DNA from: Diplonema papillatum
Lineage: Eukaryota > Euglenozoa > Diplonemea > Diplonemida > Diplonemidae
NCBI GenBank assembly: GCA_030068145.1
Contig: JAPJBO010000744.1
Span: 49,019 to 113,018, forward strand
Length of the DNA: 64,000 nt
Direction of reading: 5' to 3'
Every line of letters begins with the position of its first letter. Position 1 is the first letter of the stretch. Of this stretch, positions 1-11,334 are shown piece by piece. The translations under genes and the position numbers were made by a program. The notes beneath the pieces are model-generated. The model did no database searches, was not told the origin of the DNA, and saw nothing but the letters and a program-made list of their open reading frames with translations.

Positions 1-992
1 GGTCAGCGCGAGGTCGGTGGTGCCGGTTAGCGACTCCGAACACGCGGCAACCTGCTGGTACAGCCGCGCCGACGACTCCCAGTGCTGTGCGGCGAAATCC
101 TTCGCCGCTGCGTTGGAGATCACCTTCAACGCGAGACGATCCTCCGCCTTGACGAGGTGGTCCGCCGCGAAGCTGTCCTGGAGGTCGCTGGGCAGCAGGT
201 CCGGGCAGGTTTCCGCGACGGCGGCGATGCGCTTGTGGAGGTCCCTGCGCTGGTGGACGAGCATCTTGTTGTAGATGCAGTCCCGGAGCATGGGCGAGTG
301 GAACACGTAGCACGCGTCCCTCGCTCGGAACCCGGCTGGTCCCACAGGCGTGCTCCCTACCATGGTTTGGCAGCCGGTTGCAGCGGCGGCCGCGTCCGGA
401 GGAGGCGGAGGAGGTGGGTCCTGCGGCGTGAGGGCGACGCTGTCGAGCAGCGACAGGGACACGAGTTGCTCGCAGATCTCGACGAACTTCGCCTTCTGCA
501 TGATCAGGACCTCGGCGAGGAGCGGCACCGGCATTGAGCCCAGGCCAACGCACGACATCACGCGGAGCACTCTCTGGTGCTCATGCGGGAGCTTGTCGGT
601 GACGGACGCGAACATCGTCTCCACGTCCGACGGGATCACGCTGTTGTAATCCCGCGGGTCCGCCGACGGCGTGAACTCCGCGACCCTATCGCCAATGGTC
701 ACCAACGCCTTCTTATCACTCAAACAGACGAACAGTCTCTCAGCCATGCCGGGGTTTCCCGCCGACCGGACGTACACGTGCTCAAAAAGCGCCTGGTCGA
801 TCAGCTTGACGCTGAGCATCATGCTATAAATGGTGCGGCTGCTCTCCCGGGACAGGGGCGTGAGATAGTGGACCTGGACGCAGCTCATGCCCTTGAGGTC
901 GTTGAGGAACTTGAGCCGGAAGTGCCGTCCCCGGCACAGGTCTTCCAGATCGTGGGCGATGGAGTGTGGCTCATCCGTACTATGCGTGTCTC
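1..992 (-). CDS. Soluble adenylyl cyclase-like gene, exon C (NTPase-domain continuation, 3' partial)
   Basis: The minus strand is open from 992 to the left edge and continues the AAA/NTPase part of the cyclase gene. The translation has a sensor-like stretch (SAGNPGMAERL, near 770-740), then a helical region ending in a YVFHSPMLRDCIYNK segment near 300-260 and an RRDLHKRIA segment. This is the usual C-terminal half of AAA_16-type modules in soluble adenylyl cyclases and related signalling ATPases. The acceptor is seen directly as TCACAG at 998-993. The upstream exon ends in phase 1 with G, and this exon starts GA, giving Gly and then the open frame, so the junction fits exactly. A Pro-rich run lies near 390-410. 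The gene runs out of the window, so its C-terminus (often TPR-like in this family) is not seen. The family call rests mostly on exon B. Confidence 0.66.
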
Positions 993-1105
993 CTGTGATT
1001 TTAGAGTTAAAGTTCGAGAAAGGGGCGGGGGTCGTTGTTATTGGTGCTGGTTTTGAAGGATAAGGAACATTAGAGATCGTTTTGCGGTGGTCTCCGCTGG
1101 CCCGG

Positions 1106-1188
1106 TAGTGCCGGCCCCGGAACAGGTCTTCCAGGTCGTGGGCGATCGAGTGTGGCTCATCCGTACTATGCGTGTCTCCTGTGATTTT
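1106..1188 (-). repeat. Partial copy of the exon C 5' edge with its splice acceptor
   Basis: These bases repeat the first ~75 nt of exon C (992-920) with few changes and again sit directly after a CACAG acceptor (1194-1189). The copy lies about 200 bp upstream of the true acceptor in gene sense, inside the intron. It stops being similar within the exon, so it is an exon-edge duplication and not a full exon. If used, this acceptor would add a short duplicated peptide and then run into intron sequence. Confidence 0.7.
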
Positions 1189-1190
1189 GG

Positions 1191-1398
1191 AGTTAAAGTT
1201 CGCTTGAGATTCCGGGGGTTTAGGGGTCTCCGTGTGACCGTTGAGGAATGGGTTCTCTTAGAGCAATAAAGGGCTTTATGGTTACGGGTTGTATATTTGG
1301 TGCACGCTTTCGTTGTGGGTTATGGCCAGCCGTGTCCGGGACTGTTTGTGACCGACACCAAGTACATTCCTTCGTGGAGTGTCGTCTTGGGCCCCCCA
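1191..1398 (-). repeat. Intron-terminal block shared with the coiled-coil gene
   Basis: About 205 bp, nearly the same as 43978-44196. In gene sense both run from a GGGCCCAAGAC segment through GTGTCGGTCACAAACAG and CACGGAGACCC to a TTTAACTC or TTTCAACTC stretch directly before a splice acceptor (CACAG here, ACCAG at 43974). The two genes are otherwise unrelated, so the similarity belongs to the intron and not the protein. Confidence 0.7.
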
Positions 1399-2334
1399 CT
1401 TTCTACATTCTGTTCGTTTTTGAATAAAGGCCCTGTTTTGAAACATGGTACCCCCCCCCCGTATTGCGTAGTTTCTTGCGTTATTTGTGGATTAGAAGGT
1501 CGGTATTTTAAAGTCTCCGGTTGACCGTAGAGGCTTGGGTATGGCGGGGGGTTGAGAAAAGTAAAAGAGTGCGACTCGTTTCGGGTGTTGTGTCACTCCG
1601 TTGTGAAACCTTGTGAAGTCCCCTAACGCTTTTCTTCTTAGTTGGGGCGCAGTTCGTGTGGGGTCTGTGAAAAGGGTGCCCTGAATAATTGTAGAATTGT
1701 AGTGCGGTACTCATATGCTAGCAAATGACTCCCCACAAACGCAGCAAGAATACGAATTGCGTAGTTTTATGGGTTTATGGCAGAAATCGGAAAAGCCTGG
1801 GAATCGAGCTTCGACAAAAATTCCAACTAAACCCCTGATTAGCATACGTTCAAAAAATACACGAGGGGCTGCCTTGTGCTTAGTTCGAAGGAGGCTAGAG
1901 GGGGAGAAAACAATACAGCTACAAAGTGGGTGAACGCTTACGCCCGCCACTAAATCCAGATTCACCTGTGTTTCGTGTGGGCTACAGCACAGTACCTCCT
2001 TTGATAGCAGCTGGCAGCCTCCTCAAGTACTTCCTACCGAACTTGTTAACACAAAAGAACATTTCCGGAGTTGGGGCTTGCACTGATAAACGAAGCAACG
2101 GACGATCAGCATCAACTGACCAAAGGTGATGGAAATGATAAGGCAAAAGTTTCTTGTTCTTCGCGTGTACAGGGTATAAACCTCTCTGGGGGGGGTTTTC
2201 CTGTATTAGCACTTTTTTCGTTGGCTTCGTTTTCTCTTTCATGTGCAACCGTTGTTCCGGAAATGTTCCCGTCAGTACAGATGTACTATTAAAAAAAAAA
2301 AAAAATGCTCAACAGGAAGGAAGGAACCGCACAC

Positions 2335-5300
2335 CCGACGATATGCTGCGGCCCATGAGGGGCTCGAGGTCGTCGTCGATCGACGGCTTCCGCGCGTGGT
2401 GGACCGGCTGCTGGAGGAGGGACGCGGAGATGCTCGACGGGTTGCTCTGCGAGTCCTCCGGGACAGACGGGGCGACCGACGGCGGCGGCGTCGGCGACGG
2501 CTCGGCCGGCGGCGCGCGGCACGGCGAGGCAATGGACGGCGCCTTGCGGATGCGCTTGGAAAGGATGATGGACAGGGTGGGCACTTCGTCGAGGAGATAC
2601 CCGACGAGGCCCCAGCTCAAGTCGTCGAGCCACTGACTGTCGTCGACGATCAGCAGCATGCTGTGCCCGCGGAGCTTCCGGACGAAGAGGTACCGAACCG
2701 CGTCGTTTACCGACGCGACGTTCGACCACGACGTCCGCTGGGAAATCTCGTAGTTCAGGAGGCTTGCGCCCCGCTCACTCATCCTCCCATCGAGCGGCGA
2801 CGCTGCGTCCGACCCCGGCGCCGCGTCTGTCTCGCTGGGGGGCGAAACCGGATTGCCGCCCAACTTCGCCGCCGCCGGCTTCGCCGGCGGCGGCGGGGTG
2901 GCGCCGGGTTTGTCCTTAGCCTCGTTCTCCGAGCTGTCGCGGGGGGTCTCGTCTTCGGAGGCTTCGGCCTGCGAGGAGAGGAGCGCCGCGAGCAGTGGGA
3001 ACGTGGCCGCCAGCAGCCGGGTTTGGATCGGTTGGAGGGACATCGTCGCGGAGAGGTTCGACGTGAGAAGGTCCTCGATGAACCCTGCGAACGCGCCGTA
3101 CGGCGTCGACTGCGCGGAGAGCGAGCAGGCGACGAGCTTGTGCAGGATTTTCTTGTCCTTCGCGACCTCCGCCGCCTTGTGCAGCAGCAGGCTCTTCCCG
3201 ATGCCTGCCTCCCCTTCGATCAGCACGACCCGAGGCCGCGCGTACTCTATCGTCGAATTCGTGTTCGTCCGCTTCGCGCGCAGCCGGGGAGTCGACGCCG
3301 TCGGTCCCACGGCTTCCGCGGCGAAATTCGGGTTGGGGGTGCTCCCGGGCTCCGCGGGCTGCTGGGACGGCTTGGCTGGGGGTTCGCCCGGGCTGACGAT
3401 GGGCGGCGGGTTGTGGTTGTTGCTGGTGCTGCTGATGCCCGCGGAGCTCGTGTTGAAGCTGTTGCCGCGGGTGATGTGGTGGGGGACGGTGGACGCCGCT
3501 CCCTGCTGCGCCGTGAGATTCGACGCCAGCGGCATGACGGTCACGGCTGCGAGACTCGCCGTGCTTCCCCCTAACGCAACGCCGCCACAACCCCCGTAGC
3601 TCACCCCCAACCCCGCTCCTCCCACCACCCCAGAGCTAGCCGTGGAATGCATGCTGCCCGTTGCACACGGCACCGTCGTAGTCGTGCTAGCCGCCGGCCA
3701 CAACACAGGCACATGCCCTACCGCCGCCCCACTGCCCCGCCGCACTGTCGCGCGGGGCTGGTGCTGGTGTGGAGGTGGAGGGTCTGTAGGGGGGTCGGGC
3801 GGGGGGTCTGGCAGGTCTTGCAAGTCGTCTGAGGCAAACGGCGGGGGCTGGAGACGATCCTCCGCAGCCGGGAAGCCGGCCCTCGCGTCCACCGCGACGC
3901 CGGCCGCCGGCGCTTGCGGCGCCGGGATTTCGACGGACTTGCACGAAACCGACGGAGACGACGCGTCGGAGCTCGACGGCAGCTGCCCGCAGCCCGGCGC
4001 CTTCGCAGGCGCCGCTGGCGACGCAGCAGACAGCGGCGGAGACCTCCTGGGCCCGGCCGGCTGCTGCTGCTGCTGCTGCTTGTTGCTGTTGCCTGCGACT
4101 GCATGCGGGGCTCGGTTGTCGCGTGGCGACACGGGTGGAGACGGGCGGGTGCCGTCGATGCCGGCGGGCTGGCGCGGCCGCTTCTGGACCGACGTCGACG
4201 TTTTGTTCGACCGCCACGAGCCGTCGCGGTGGAACCCTGTTCCCGGCGGGACGTAAGGCCCGCCGTGTTCGTCGGAGCCGTTGGCGAGTGTGATGTAGTC
4301 CTGCACGGCTCCCTCGCTGCTGCTGTCCTCGTCCGTCACGTCGTGCGCCGCGGCTGCGTTGCACTGCGCGATGTTTTTCCGCCCGGGCGGTTTCCGCTTG
4401 TGCCCGCGGTTGATGCGTTGGGTCTGCTCGTACTCTGCAAGGCGCTCGATGACGACCGCGATCACACGCAGCTCTTCGATGCGACCAATGACCAGCAGCG
4501 ACCCTTGGTTCGTCGTGCAAGGGAACAGGATCGGCTGCTGGCTGAAGCTGTTCAAGAACCCTTCAGACACCGACGACGCTGAATCCGACATCGACACCCG
4601 CCTCCCTCCCTCGTCTACCCGCGCCATGTTCCGCAGCGACTTCGCCAGCGGCGTGATCGGGGTAACGCCCACCGACGACGCGGATCCCGCGCCGATTTGC
4701 TGGTGCGGTTTCCGCCTGGGGTCTTGGTTGTTGCGAGGCTCGCTGTGCTCGCTGTAGCTGCGTGACAGCAGGGACCCGGTGCTGATGGAGGAGACGAACG
4801 AGCTCGACCGCCGGAGGGACGGCGACGCGCGGACGTTGACCGAGCTCGAGGTGGTGATGCTGCGGCGGCTGTGCAGGTTGAGCGACGTTAGGAGCCGGAA
4901 GATCTTGACGGTCGCATCCTTGCCCTTCAGGCTGACCCGCGAAGCTTCGGTGAACGCGAAGTGCGCTCCGCACGCGTCCTTCGTCGCTTCATCCAGCACC
5001 ACCGGCAGACACACCCGGTCCGCCGACCCCGAAGCGTCACTCTCAGCATCCGCATCTTCACTATCCCCGTCCGAACTCACCTGGCCGGACTGCGCCCTCG
5101 CCTGTCCCATCAACCGCGCCGCGAGATTAACCCCATCGCCCAGCACGGTATACTCCCGCCGCTCTTGCGACCCGCAGATGCCGCAATACGCCCGCGACCG
5201 GCTGATCCCGAAGTAGCACTTCGTCCGCTCGCTGTCGATCTTCTGGAAGGTGTCCCGCGCGAACGCGACGCTCCGGCTCGCATCGTCCTCATGCGACATG

Positions 5301-7627
5301 CCCGGGAGCCCGAATACGCAGAGGCACACCAGCCCTTTGTCGTCGTATATCAACTTGTTGCAGACCCCCCGCGCACGGGAGAGCTGCTTCTGGATGATGG
5401 AATACGTCTCGTCGATCTCGGAGGCCGCGGTCGGCGACGTGAAGTCGACGTCGATCGAGATGAAGATCGAGGAGATGATACGGACCTCCCCGGCGGTCAG
5501 CCGCTTGTCCTTCGCGGCGGTGCTGCCCGGCGGCGGCGTCCCAGCCCGCGAGCCGTCTCCGGGCGTTGAATCCGCTGGATGTACGCCAGCAGGGCTCGTC
5601 ATCGCACCTGTCTGCCCGCCCCATGCACTCGCGGTGGGAATCGGCGGCAGGCTCGGAACACTGCTCCCCGACGGCCTTTCACCCGCGGACTGCTGGTGGG
5701 GAAGGTGGTGGGAGTGGTGGTGGTGATGGTGGTGGTGGGAGTGTCCGTTGATGAGGGATTCACCGCGCGGCCGCAGCGGCACGCCCGTGTGCAGCTTGAG
5801 CTCGCAGAGCAGCCGCAGCACGACCGTCGGGAGGAACTTCTGGATCGAGCTGAGCAGCGGCGGGTCTGGAAGCTTCGCGCGCTTCCCGATTTTTTCGGAG
5901 GACGGCGGAGTCCGTTTCCCGAGGAGCACGAACTCCTGGTTGCCCGACACGGGCGAGCCGGAAAGCCCGCCTTTTGACGCGGCAAGCATGTCCTTCGTCG
6001 TGACGATTTGGTCAGCCGACGCGAGGACGGAGGCCCGGCCTGACTTCGACACGGCTTCGCCGACGCAGACCGAGTTGAAGCGGTTGCGGCTGCCGACGAC
6101 GAGCAGGTCCATCCGCCCGATGGCAAGGCCGACGTGCAGCTGCAGCTCGCACGTTTGGTCGCCGAGCTGCAAGGTCCTCGACCCGGCCACGCGCAGCACG
6201 GCCTCTCCGCAGTCGGCCGCAAGCATTGCGATTTTCTTCAACGCCTTCTGGCTCGGCTTGCCCGACGACTTCGCGCACGACGACGCAACCACCTTCCGCT
6301 TCCCCCCCAGCTTGCTCGGCTTCCCGTCCTGCCCCGCCGGATCCAGCTCGTCACGGGGCGTGCACGCGGTCCCCAGCGACGGAGACACCAGCGAGCTCGG
6401 ATCGGGGGCGGTGCTCTGCGGGTGGGTGGCCGGCGACGCGAAGAAGCCGGAAGGGTCGCTCGAGAAGAAGCTGAGGCTCGCGGTCGGCGGCGAGGCGCCG
6501 TCCGTCGAGCAGCCGGGTGCCGGCGCGTCCGCGGCGGGGCCCTCGCCGGGCCGCCCGCCCGGGGAGAGCGCGGCGGACGCCGGCGACTGCCGGGAGGGAG
6601 GCATCGAAGCCGTGGGTGACGTGACGTTGCTGGTGGTGTTGTTGCTGTTGCTGTTGTTGTTGTTGTTGCTGTTGTTGCCGTTGCTGTTGTTGTTGTTGCT
6701 GTTGTTGTTGTTGCTGTTGTTGCCGTTGTTGTTGTTGTTATTGTTGTTGTTGGTGTTGCCGTTGTTGTTGTTATTGTTGTTATTGTTGTTGTTGGTGCTG
6801 TTGGTGTTGTTGCCGTTGTTGTTGTTATTGTTGTTGTTGTTACTGTTGTTGTTGGTGTTGTTGTTGCTGTTGTTGGCGTTGTTGCCGTTGTTGTTGTTAT
6901 TGGCGTTGTTGGTGTTGTTGCCGTTGTTGTTGTTGTTGTTATTGTTGTTGCTGGTGTTGTTGTTGCTGTTGTTGGCGTTGCTGCCGTTGTTGTTGTTGTT
7001 GTCGTCGGTGTCGCTGTTGCTGTAGATGTTGTTGTTCCTGCTCGCGGAGTTCCGAAGGAGAACAGCACCGGCCGCTTCGGCGCCCGGGTCGGTCGGCGGC
7101 TGCTCAGCGTCCTCCGACGTCGGCGTGGCGCCGGCGGCGGCGCCGCCGGTTTCCTCCGCCGACGAGTCCTTCCGCCTGCAGACCATCTCGTCCATCGGCA
7201 GCGCCCAAGCGGCCATCACCGCGTCCCCCGAAAACTGGATCGTGTCGCCTTTAAACCGCGCGATTTCGCTGAGGATCAACCCGAAGGTGTAGTTCAGCTC
7301 GTGCGACATCTTCTCCGCTCCGTTGTCCAGCCGCACAAACCGCTCCATTATCCCTGTGAATCCGACCACGTCGATGTACAGCACCGCCGCCATGTATTGC
7401 CTGTCCGCGAACCCGATCGCGTCGCACTCATTCAGGTGCTTCTGCAGGATTTGCGGGGTGAACGACCGCAGGTCCTCGGACGTCAAGCAGCTCAAATCGT
7501 CGAGCCTGGTCCGTCGCCGGTCGATGGACGCGAGCTGCCGCACGGGCGGGATCGGCTGGCCCATGCTGCGCGGGGCACACGAGGCCGCCGCGACTACCCG
7601 GTCGCGGTCTTCATCCGAGCTTTCACC
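2335..7627 (-). CDS. Soluble adenylyl cyclase-like gene, exon B (two class III cyclase domains plus AAA/NTPase)
   Basis: One open frame of about 1764 codons between acceptor GACACACAG (ends 7628) and donor GTGTGC (2334). Numbering from the codon at 7708, cyclase domain 1 carries YIDVVGFT (metal Asp 113) and FSGDAVMAAW (metal Asp 162). It is split by a ~300-residue low-complexity insert that includes a poly-Asn run (about 228-357), then resumes near QLHVGLAIG. Domain 2 carries GDGVNLAARLM, whose Asn and Arg match the transition-state pair of the family. A Walker A motif, GEAGIGKS, lies near 1498 and a Walker B-like LLIVDDSQW near 1683. This order (C1, C2, NTPase) is that of ADCY10-type enzymes making cAMP from ATP. 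The residue before FSGDA is Gln where ADCY10-type C1 domains usually have Lys. No ATG is required because exon A joins in phase 0. Confidence 0.82.
6635..7025 (-). repeat. Poly-Asn-encoding trinucleotide tract inside cyclase domain 1
   Basis: The plus strand reads as imperfect GTT/ATT/GCT/GGT triplets for about 390 bp. On the coding strand this is mostly AAC/AAT with scattered Ser, Thr, Gly and Ala codons. It keeps the reading frame. The opposite-strand poly-Leu and poly-Thr readings are shadows. Confidence 0.9.
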
Positions 7628-7839
7628 CTGTGTGTCGGGAGTGTTGTTCAACCCTCTTGTGCACCGGTCGTGCCTGGGTTGGAAAATGACGCCTGAGCTA
7701 TTTTTCAACCCGGCCCTATATATTCTGGCGTTTATTGTGACTTTTTGATTCAGAGGTTCGGTGTTTTAGGGTCTCGGGTTGACATTTGAGGCTGGAAGTC
7801 GGGTAGTGCAAGGGATGCAGACAGCATAGTCTAATCCCT

Positions 7840-8290
7840 GTGAATCCGACCACGTCGATGTACAGCACCGCCGCCATGTATTGCCTGTCCGCGAACCCGA
7901 TCGCGTCGCACTCATGCAGGTGCTTCTGCAGGATTTGCGGGGTGAACGACCGCAGGTCCTCGGACGTCAAGCAGCTCAAATCCTCGAGCCTGGTCCGCCG
8001 CCGGTCGATGGACGCGAGCTGCCGCACGGGCGGGATCGGCTGGCCCATGCTGCGCGGGGCGCACGAGGCCGCGCGCGAACCCGGTCGCGGTCTTCATCCG
8101 AGCTTTCACCCTGTGTGTCGGGAGTGTTGTTCAACCCTCTTGTGCACCGGTCGTGCCTGGGTTGGATGATGACGCCTGAGCTATTATTCAACCCGGCCCT
8201 ATATATTCTGGCGTTTATTGTGATTTTTTTGATTCAGAGGTTGGGTGGGTTGTCGGGTAGTGAAAGGAATGCAGACATCATTGTTGAAAA
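7840..8290 (-). repeat. Tandem partial copy of the exon B 5' edge and its upstream intron
   Basis: This unit repeats 7350-7838. It contains the acceptor GACACACAG, about 280 nt of exon B up to the codons for GFTGI, and the AT-rich upstream stretch with TATATAGGGCC. The coding copy has small changes (for example Asn to His in KHLHECDAIG) and a frameshift just after the acceptor, so it is not a clean alternative exon. The break lies at the same exon position in both copies, within a GGGATTA context. Confidence 0.85.
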
Positions 8291-8399
8291 CTAATAAAGT
8301 ACGTGCGCGCGGTAAAGACCGGCGCCCAGCGAGACTAGAGGCAGCAGTTGCAGTTCGGGTAACAGTTATCTACTGTTTCGGCTACCCGGAATTTTTTTA

Positions 8400-9880
8400 G
8401 TATTCGACAAATCGAATAATACCACAGATGTTATTAGCACAGATGTTATTTTTCGACCCCACCCCTTTACAAAAAGATGAGAAAGTCGCACCTGAGGATA
8501 CAGCCCTGGGGCCCCCGCGACGGTCGAAGTGATGGAGTACCCCTTCGAGAGCTGCGCGTCCTCCCCGGGGGAGTCGCCGAAGGTGTAGTTCTGCGAGAAC
8601 ACGCCGCGGCTGCCGCCGCCGCTGCAGTCGGGCGCCGTGCCTTGAGACGCGGCCGACGGCCGCCGCTGCTGGCCGGCGGGCGGCGCCTGGTGGAAGCAGC
8701 CGAGAGGGTTCTGCCCGCGTCTGCTGCGGCGGCGGCGGCGGCGGCGGGCAGACGGGCGCCGCTGATCCTTCGCCACTGGCAGCCTCCTCAAGAATTTTCC
8801 CAATAACTAACAGAAAAATTGACACGCGTCTAGCTGTCTAAAAAACGCTCCCACTAGATTCGATTCTCGCTACTGTTTCGGCTACCCGGAATTTTTTTTT
8901 TAGTATTCGACAAATCGAATAACACTACAGATGTTATTAGCACAGGTGTTATTATTCGACCCCACCCCTTTACAAAAAGATGAGAAAGTCGCACCTGAGG
9001 ATACAGCCCTGGGGCCCCCGCGACGGTCGAAGTGATGGAGTACCCCTTCGCCTCCCCGGGGGAGTCGCCGAAGGTGTAGTTCTGCGAGAACACGCCGCGG
9101 CTGCCGCCGCCGCTGCAGTCGGGCGCCGTGCCTTGCGACGCGGCCGACGGCCGCCGCTGCTGGCCGGCGGGCGGCGCCTGGTGGAAGCAGCCGAGAGGGT
9201 TCTGCCCGCGTCTGCTGCGGCGGCGGCGGCGGCGGCGGGCAGACGGGCGCCGCTGATCCTTCGCCACTGGCAGCCTCCTCAAGAATTTTCCCAATAACTA
9301 ACAGAAAAATTGACACGCGTCTAGCTGTCTAAAAAACGCTCCCACTAGATTCGATTCTCGCTACTGTTTCGGCTACCCGGAATTTTTCTTTTAGTATTCG
9401 ACAAATCGAATAACACTACAGATGTTATTAGCACAGGTGTTATTATTCGACCCCACCCCTTTACAAAAAGATGAGAAAGTCGCACCTGAGGATACAGCCC
9501 TGGGGCCCCCGCGACGGTCGAAGTGATGGAGTACCCTTTCGAGAGCTGCGCGTCCTCCCCGGGGGAGTCGCCGAAGGTGTAGTTCTGCGAGAACACGCCG
9601 CGGCTGCCGCCGCCGCCGCCGCCGCTGCAGTCGGGCGCCGTGCCTTGAGACGCGGCCGACGGCCGCCGCTGCTGGCCGGCGGGCGGCGCCTGGTGGAAGC
9701 AGCCGAGAGGGTTCTGCCCGCGTCTGCTGCGGCGGCGGCGGCGGCGGCGGGCAGACGGGCGCCGCTGATCCTTCGCCACTGGCAGCCTCCTCAAGAATTT
9801 TCCCAATAACTAACAGAAAAATTGACACGCGTCTAGCTGTCTAAAAAACGCTCCCACTAGATTCGATTCTCGCTACTGTT
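8400..9880 (-). repeat. Three tandem copies of the exon A 3' edge plus intron start
   Basis: Each ~490-bp unit (roughly 8400-8880, 8880-9370, 9370-9880) contains the last ~258 nt of exon A, the intact donor CAG/GTGCGA, and about 120 nt of intron. It then continues into a shared segment ending in CTGGCAGCCTCCTCAAG. All copies lose similarity to exon A at the same place (original about 10256). The middle copy lacks about 15 nt, and the copy nearest exon A has extra GCC triplets. The open frames seen here are leftovers of exon A. Confidence 0.88.
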
Positions 9881-9997
9881 TCGGCTACCCGGAATTTTTT
9901 TTTTAGTATTCGACAAATCGAATAACACTACAGATGTTATTAGCACAGGTGTTATTATTCGACCCCACCCCTTTACAAAAAGATGAGAAAGTCGCAC

Positions 9998-11167
9998 CTG
10001 AGGATACAGCCCTGGGGCCCCCGCGACGGTCGAAGTGATGGAGTACCCCTTCGAGAGCTGCGCGTCCTCCCCGGGGGAGTCGCCGAAGGTGTAGTTCTGC
10101 GAGAACACGCCGCGGCTGCCGCCGCCGCTGCAGTCGGGCGCCGTGCCTTGAGACGCGGCCGACGGCCGCCGCTGCTGGCCGGCGGGCGGCGCCTGGTGGA
10201 AGCAGCCGAGAGGGTTCTGCCCCGTCTGCTGCGGCGGCGGCGGCGGCGGCGGGCAGACTGGCAGATTCTGCGCCGAGTGGCTCGTCAGGAACGACGGCAC
10301 GCCGCCCGCCGCCGGCTGCCGCGGCGCCGCGGCGTTTTTGCCCGGGCCTACTGGACCCGCGCTGACGGCAGGCCCCAGGAGGGGGCGCCGGATGCCGTTG
10401 GATTCCTGCACACCATCCAGCCATGCCTCACTGTCCGCCGGTAGAGGCTGCGGCGTCACCGAGTTGGTGGCCGACGAGATCCGGACACTGTTCGTCAGGT
10501 TGACGGACGTCGTGCTCGACGCGGTGCTGCTGCTGAGTACCCGGCGAAACGGGTTCTCGTTCGCCGCCGCCGACTTCGTCGACGACGCGTCACACTCCAC
10601 CACCGGCGGCGCGGCCAGCCGCAGGGGATTAAGCACCGGGCTTTGTCCGGACAACGGACGAACGGGCGGCGTCGGCTTGTCCGACGGCGGCGTGGTGCTC
10701 TGCACGAGGATCGAAGGGGCGCCCGGCGGCGGCGTCACCCTGCCTTGCCGCGGCGCCGCCGGCGAATCGACGGGCAGCGTGTCCTGGCGGGCGAAGCTGT
10801 CGGCCAGGTCCGAAGCGTGCCCGGAGTCGTACGACGAGTGCAGCGCACTCTCGGTCGGCGTCCCCGGTTCGTCCCTCAGGGGTCCGGAGGACTCCGGGGG
10901 TGTGGCACCATGGCTGCTCTTCTGAGACAGCCTCCTATCCCGCCGGTTCTTAGTCCCCGCGCGCTTGCGCCCTTTCCGCTCCTTCTTCTCGCTGAGCTTG
11001 TCTTCAACGTCCTCAATCTTGCCGGCTGTGTTTTCGGGGCACGTTCCGCCGTCACCCCGCAACCGGTGTGTGTCGACGCCTTCTTTATGTACGCGTGTTT
11101 TTTGCTTTGCTTGATTTGGTCCTTCTTCGCCGCTTCCCCTTTTCAGGTGAGGGGTATGCTTTCGTTC
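9998..11167 (-). CDS. Cyclase gene exon A (Ser/Pro-rich N-terminal region)
   Basis: An open frame without an obvious domain. It starts with a Lys/Glu-rich basic segment (EKKERKGRKRAGTKNRRDRR) followed by Ser/Thr/Pro-rich sequence, a PPPPPPPQQ run and a GYSITSTV segment. The 3' end is well placed: CCTCAG/GTGCGA at 9998/9997, phase 0, fitting the phase 0 acceptor of exon B. The 5' end is set tentatively at 11167 after CCACCACACAG, which keeps 35 more codons open. The copies upstream share this acceptor. There is no in-frame ATG, so an earlier exon should exist, which I could not find between 13.3 and 16.9 kb. Linking this exon to the cyclase rests on strand, neighbourhood and phase, not on homology. 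It could belong to a separate upstream gene. Confidence 0.55.
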
Positions 11168-11334
11168 CTGTGTGGTGGGAGATTGCTAGACGCAAAGTCT
11201 CGAAGTGAGCAATTTCGCTCGGCTTCCCCTACTTTTTCCTTTCTTTTTCGAAACCAGCTTTTGTATTCTTTCCGGGCGAAAATTGGTTCCTCAGAAGGTT
11301 TGGGCTGGACGGAACTTGTTTCGAGGGAAGGGTG

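Larger units (their letters stand above)
993..2334 (-). other. Intron between cyclase exons B and C, filled with repeats
   Basis: The donor is GTGTGC at 2334 and the acceptor TCACAG ends at 993; phase 1 is kept. In gene sense the intron holds: a block at 2291-2161 that is also in the intron of the coiled-coil gene (44521-44399); a dispersed repeat at about 2060-1715 related to 39045-39178 and, inverted, to 14600-14820; a CCGGAGACTTTAAAA motif near 1529-1510; a block at 1398-1191 again shared with the coiled-coil intron; and a partial copy of the exon C start at 1188-1106. I see no independent gene here. Confidence 0.6.
7628..9997 (-). other. Intron between cyclase exons A and B
   Basis: Donor GTGCGA at 9997 follows codons for LYPQ and acceptor GACACACAG ends at 7628; both ends are phase 0. 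The interior is almost wholly partial exon copies: three copies of the exon A 3' edge (8400-9880) and one of the exon B 5' edge (7840-8290). Between the units lies a short hairpin-forming segment (TATTCGACAAATCGAATA). Confidence 0.55.

Noticed and set aside
6635-7025. Poly-Asn tract as an intron
   Set aside because: It keeps the frame over about 130 codons and has no stop; I kept it as coding, though transcript data could change this.
2243-7068. Long plus-strand open frames across the cyclase exon (443 aa, 425 aa with poly-Leu) and minus-strand poly-Thr frame
   Set aside because: They are shadow frames of a GC-rich exon and of the Asn-codon repeat; only the minus 1764-codon frame shows conserved domain motifs.
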